Program-made: the position numbers and the translations under genes
Shown: positions 3,229 through 5,663 of the stretch, piece by piece
How the letters are laid out: every line of letters begins with the position of its first letter
Numbering within the stretch: position 1 is the first letter of the stretch
Notes under the pieces: model-generated
Databases searched by the model: none
Seen by the model: only the letters and a program-made list of their open reading frames with translations
Told to the model about the DNA's origin: nothing
NCBI GenBank assembly: GCA_017395715.1
Contig: JAFQNZ010000097.1
Span: 1 to 5,663 of the forward strand
DNA from: Clostridia bacterium
GTDB lineage: Bacteria; Bacillota; Clostridia; Oscillospirales; CAG-272
Reading direction: 5' to 3'
Length of the DNA stretch: 5,663 bases

Positions 3229-5663
3229 ATGTTGAAAATCGGAATGGATGTGGGCTCTACCACGCTGAAGGCTGTGGTGCTGAACGAAAAGGGAGAGCTT
3301 CTTTTTAAGCAGTACAGACGGCATTTTTCACAGATCACCGAAAAGATCGGAGAAATGCTGAAGGAAATTCTTTCGGTCTGCCCCGAAGCGGAAAAAGCAA
3401 GCTTCGCGATTTCCGGCTCTGCCGGCATGGGCTTTGCCGAAGAATTCGGCATCCCCTTTGTGCAAGAGGTGTTTGCTACCAAAATTGCTGTGAAACAGCG
3501 CGTGCCGGATGCCGACTGTATCATTGAACTTGGTGGCGAGGATGCCAAAATTCTGTTTGTTTCGGGTCTTCCCGAAGTGCGTATGAACGGCACTTGCGCG
3601 GGCGGTACAGGTTCGTTTATCGACCAGATGGCAACTCTTTTGGGTGTTTCGCCCGACGATATGAACACCCTTGCCGAAAATCACACCAAGATCTACAGCA
3701 TTGCGTCGCGCTGTGGTGTGTTTGCCAAATCGGACATTCAGCCCTTGATCAATCAGGGGGCTTTGAAAGAGGATATTGCCGCCAGCATCTTTTACGCCGT
3801 GGTGAACCAGACCGTTTCGGGTCTTGCCCAAGGACGCAAAATCGAGGGCAAGGTGGTGTATCTCGGCGGTCCTCTCACCTTTTTGTCTTCACTCCGCGAT
3901 GCGTTTGACAAAACGCTCGGACTTTCGGGTGTTTTCCCCGAAAACTCACTTTATTTCGTGGCGCTGGGTGCTGCCTACTCGGACGAAACCGAGTTGTTTT
4001 CGCTTTCCGATCTGATCGAAAAGACCGCGCGCTTTGAAAAGAAAGGCGAATACCTCGGCTGTGCGCCACTCTTTGCAAGCAGGGAAGATTACGATGTATT
4101 TTACGCACGCCATCACAAGGAAGATGACCTGCCGCCCGCATCTCTTGGCAAAGACCGCCGCGCTTACATAGGCATTGATGCCGGCTCGACCACCATCAAA
4201 GCGGTTCTGATCAATGAAAACGAGGAGATCGTTCTGTCTTCCTATCAGACCAACAGCGGCAATCCCGTGCCGATTGTGAAAGGGTTTCTCGAAACGGTGT
4301 ATGCGACCTATCCCGACATTCGCATTATGGGTGCGGCATCGACAGGCTACGGCGAAGAGATGATCAAAAACGCCTTCCACCTCGATTTTGGTGTGGTGGA
4401 AACGATGGCGCATTTTACCGCCGCCAAAAAATATGAGCCGAAAGTTGACTTTATCATCGACATCGGCGGTCAGGATATCAAGTGCTTCCAGATCCGCGGC
4501 GGCGTGATCGATAATATTTTCTTAAACGAAGCTTGCTCTTCGGGCTGCGGCTCGTTTTTGCAAACCTTTGCGGGGGCGCTTGGACACTCGGCAGAAGATT
4601 TTTCGCGCCTTGCTTTGTTTGCCGACAAGCCTGTGGACCTTGGCTCGCGCTGTACGGTGTTTATGAACTCCTCAGTGAAGCAGGCGCAAAAAGACGGCGC
4701 GAGTGTAGAGAACATCTCAGCAGGTCTTTGCATCAGCGTGGTGAAGAATGCGCTGTATAAGGTCATCCGTGTCTCCGAGGGCGAATCGCTCGGCGAGCAT
4801 ATTGTGGTGCAGGGCGGCACGTTCTTAAATGATGCAGTGCTGCGTGCGTTTGAAACTGAGCTTGGCAGAGAGGTCATCCGACCTGCCGTGGCGGGCAAAA
4901 TGGGCGCGTTTGGCGCGGCTCTCTACGCCAAAGAGCAGGCAAGAAGCAAGAATCTTGCAAAAAGCGGCATTCTCGACAAAGAAGGACTTCGCCGCTTTAC
5001 CCATACGGTACAAGCTGTGACCTGCAAGGGCTGTACCAACCGTTGCAAATTGACGGTGAATCTGTTTGACGGCGGCAGACGCTTTATCGGCGGCAACCGC
5101 TGTGAAAAACCGAACGAAAAGAAGATTGTAAAAGAAACCTACAGCTTGTGGGATTACAAGCGTGAGCTTCTTGCGGGCTACTCTTCGTTTGAGGGTGAAA
5201 GAGAAACGATCGGTCTTCCGATGGTTCTCAACTTTTTTGAACTGCTTCCGTTTTGGCACACCTTGTTCAAAAACCTCGGCTTTGGCGTAAAGCTGTCGCC
5301 TCCCTCGACCAAAAAGCTGTATCTTGCGGGGCAAAATGCCATTCCGTCCGACACGGTATGCTATCCCGCCAAGCTTGCCCATGGGCATATTCAAGCACTT
5401 GTGGACGAAGGGGTCAAGACGATTTTCTATCCTTGCCTGAGTTATAACATGAACGAAGGTCTTGGCGACAACCATTTTAACTGTCCCGTTGTGGCGTATT
5501 ACCCCAGAGTGATTGCGGCAAACACCGCTTTTTCTGCGGATGTCCGCATGATCTACGATGATTTTGGTATCCACCGCCCGAAGGATTTTGTGAAGCACTT
5601 CCATGCGATGCTGGAACGTGAATTTGACGGCATTTCGCTTGCCGAGACCAAAACTGCCGTGAA
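3229..5663 (+). CDS. two-module acyl-CoA dehydratase activase (BadF/BadG/HgdC-type ATPase plus DUF2229), 3' end missing
   Basis: These 811 codons are the N-terminal part of the roughly 1400-residue activase family related to HgdC, the ATP-driven iron-sulfur activator of 2-hydroxyacyl-CoA dehydratases. Module 1 starts KIGMDVGSTTLKAVVL (3-18) and has LGGEDAK (101-107), C123 in NGTCAGGTGSF and C162 in SRCGVF. Module 2 repeats this: YIGIDAGSTTIKAVL (313-327), DIGGQDIK (411-418), C436 in NEACSSGCGSF and C475 in SRCTVF. DVGST, DAGST and the GG[QE]D loops are ASKHA nucleotide sites, and the cysteines should hold a [4Fe-4S] cluster. A Cys cluster follows at C599, C602, C606 and C625. IGLPMVLNFFELLPFW (661-676) through PSDTVCYPAKLAHGH and FYPCLSYN is DUF2229-like. 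The start is ATG 3229, where the family N-terminus begins; GGAAAAG (3218-3224) is a modest ribosome site. The frame is open to the edge. The dehydratase partner and substrate are not visible. Confidence 0.93.
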   Translation, partial: MLKIGMDVGSTTLKAVVLNEKGELLFKQYRRHFSQITEKIGEMLKEILSVCPEAEKASFAISGSAGMGFAEEFGIPFVQEVFATKIAVKQRVPDADCIIELGGEDAKILFVSGLPEVRMNGTCAGGTGSFIDQMATLLGVSPDDMNTLAENHTKIYSIASRCGVFAKSDIQPLINQGALKEDIAASIFYAVVNQTVSGLAQGRKIEGKVVYLGGPLTFLSSLRDAFDKTLGLSGVFPENSLYFVALGAAYSDETELFSLSDLIEKTARFEKKGEYLGCAPLFASREDYDVFYARHHKEDDLPPASLGKDRRAYIGIDAGSTTIKAVLINENEEIVLSSYQTNSGNPVPIVKGFLETVYATYPDIRIMGAASTGYGEEMIKNAFHLDFGVVETMAHFTAAKKYEPKVDFIIDIGGQDIKCFQIRGGVIDNIFLNEACSSGCGSFLQTFAGALGHSAEDFSRLALFADKPVDLGSRCTVFMNSSVKQAQKDGASVENISAGLCISVVKNALYKVIRVSEGESLGEHIVVQGGTFLNDAVLRAFETELGREVIRPAVAGKMGAFGAALYAKEQARSKNLAKSGILDKEGLRRFTHTVQAVTCKGCTNRCKLTVNLFDGGRRFIGGNRCEKPNEKKIVKETYSLWDYKRELLAGYSSFEGERETIGLPMVLNFFELLPFWHTLFKNLGFGVKLSPPSTKKLYLAGQNAIPSDTVCYPAKLAHGHIQALVDEGVKTIFYPCLSYNMNEGLGDNHFNCPVVAYYPRVIAANTAFSADVRMIYDDFGIHRPKDFVKHFHAMLEREFDGISLAETKTAV

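Noticed and set aside
3093..3831. Minus-strand open frames of 191 and 167 codons across the activase start
   Set aside because: They overlap each other and the conserved ASKHA motifs of the activase in antisense, and have no credible ribosome site or family motif.
4825..5604. 259-codon minus-strand open frame opposite the activase
   Set aside because: Its translation is basic and low in recognisable motifs, and it lies fully antisense to a gene with strong family motifs. It is a shadow of that gene's codon bias.
1..5663. CRISPR arrays, tRNA/rRNA genes, insertion sequences, defence or phage genes
   Set aside because: Both strands were read for repeat-spacer patterns, cloverleaf-like segments, transposase motifs and typical defence domains, and none was seen.

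Overview
The window looks like chromosomal DNA from a Gram-positive anaerobe of the Firmicutes, most likely class Clostridia. The evidence is good Shine-Dalgarno sites, sigma-A-type promoters with 17-bp spacers, ARG-box-like palindromes of the Gram-positive/E. coli type, a DegV-family protein, and the large two-module 2-hydroxyacyl-CoA dehydratase activase typical of anaerobic Clostridia. No transposase, phage gene, RNA gene or CRISPR array is visible. The genes look like ordinary single-copy chromosomal genes rather than a mobile island.

Layout. (1) Positions 1-271, minus strand: the first 90 codons of argG (argininosuccinate synthase), running off the left edge. (2) Positions 272-698: a 427-bp divergent intergenic region. 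It holds the argG promoter (exact TTGACA-17-TATAAT), one ARG-box-like operator between that promoter and the argG start, two overlapping ARG-box-like palindromes further upstream, a GC-rich pair of small hairpins at 552-591 that may be a dispersed palindromic repeat, and the promoter of the next gene. (3) Positions 699-1313, plus strand: an XRE-type helix-turn-helix protein with an acidic linker and four predicted membrane helices, followed by two consecutive intrinsic terminators. (4) Positions 1525-2412 and 2405-3004, plus strand: a DegV/FakB-type fatty-acid-binding protein that overlaps a small, divergent PAP2-like membrane protein. The overlap implies translational coupling and suggests a lipid-related pair. 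(5) Positions 3005-3228: an intergenic region with a promoter followed about 20 nt later by a strong terminator-shaped hairpin, so it is either an attenuated leader or the gene of a roughly 60-nt RNA. (6) Positions 3229-5663, plus strand: the first 811 codons of a giant activase with two ASKHA/BadF-BadG-type ATPase modules, a Cys-rich linker and the start of a DUF2229-type region. It runs off the right edge.

How the genes relate. The argG leader is built for arginine-dependent repression by an ArgR-type regulator. The DegV and PAP2-like proteins both point to acyl-chain or lipid-phosphate handling at the membrane. The activase would use ATP to drive a low-potential electron from a [4Fe-4S] cluster to a dehydratase/reductase-type partner, which is not in the window. 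All four expected cluster cysteines are present on this one chain with the same 39-residue spacing as in classical HgdC. I see no evidence that the transcription units share one pathway. The least explained parts are the activase leader hairpin, the ARG-box cluster geometry and the paired-hairpin element.
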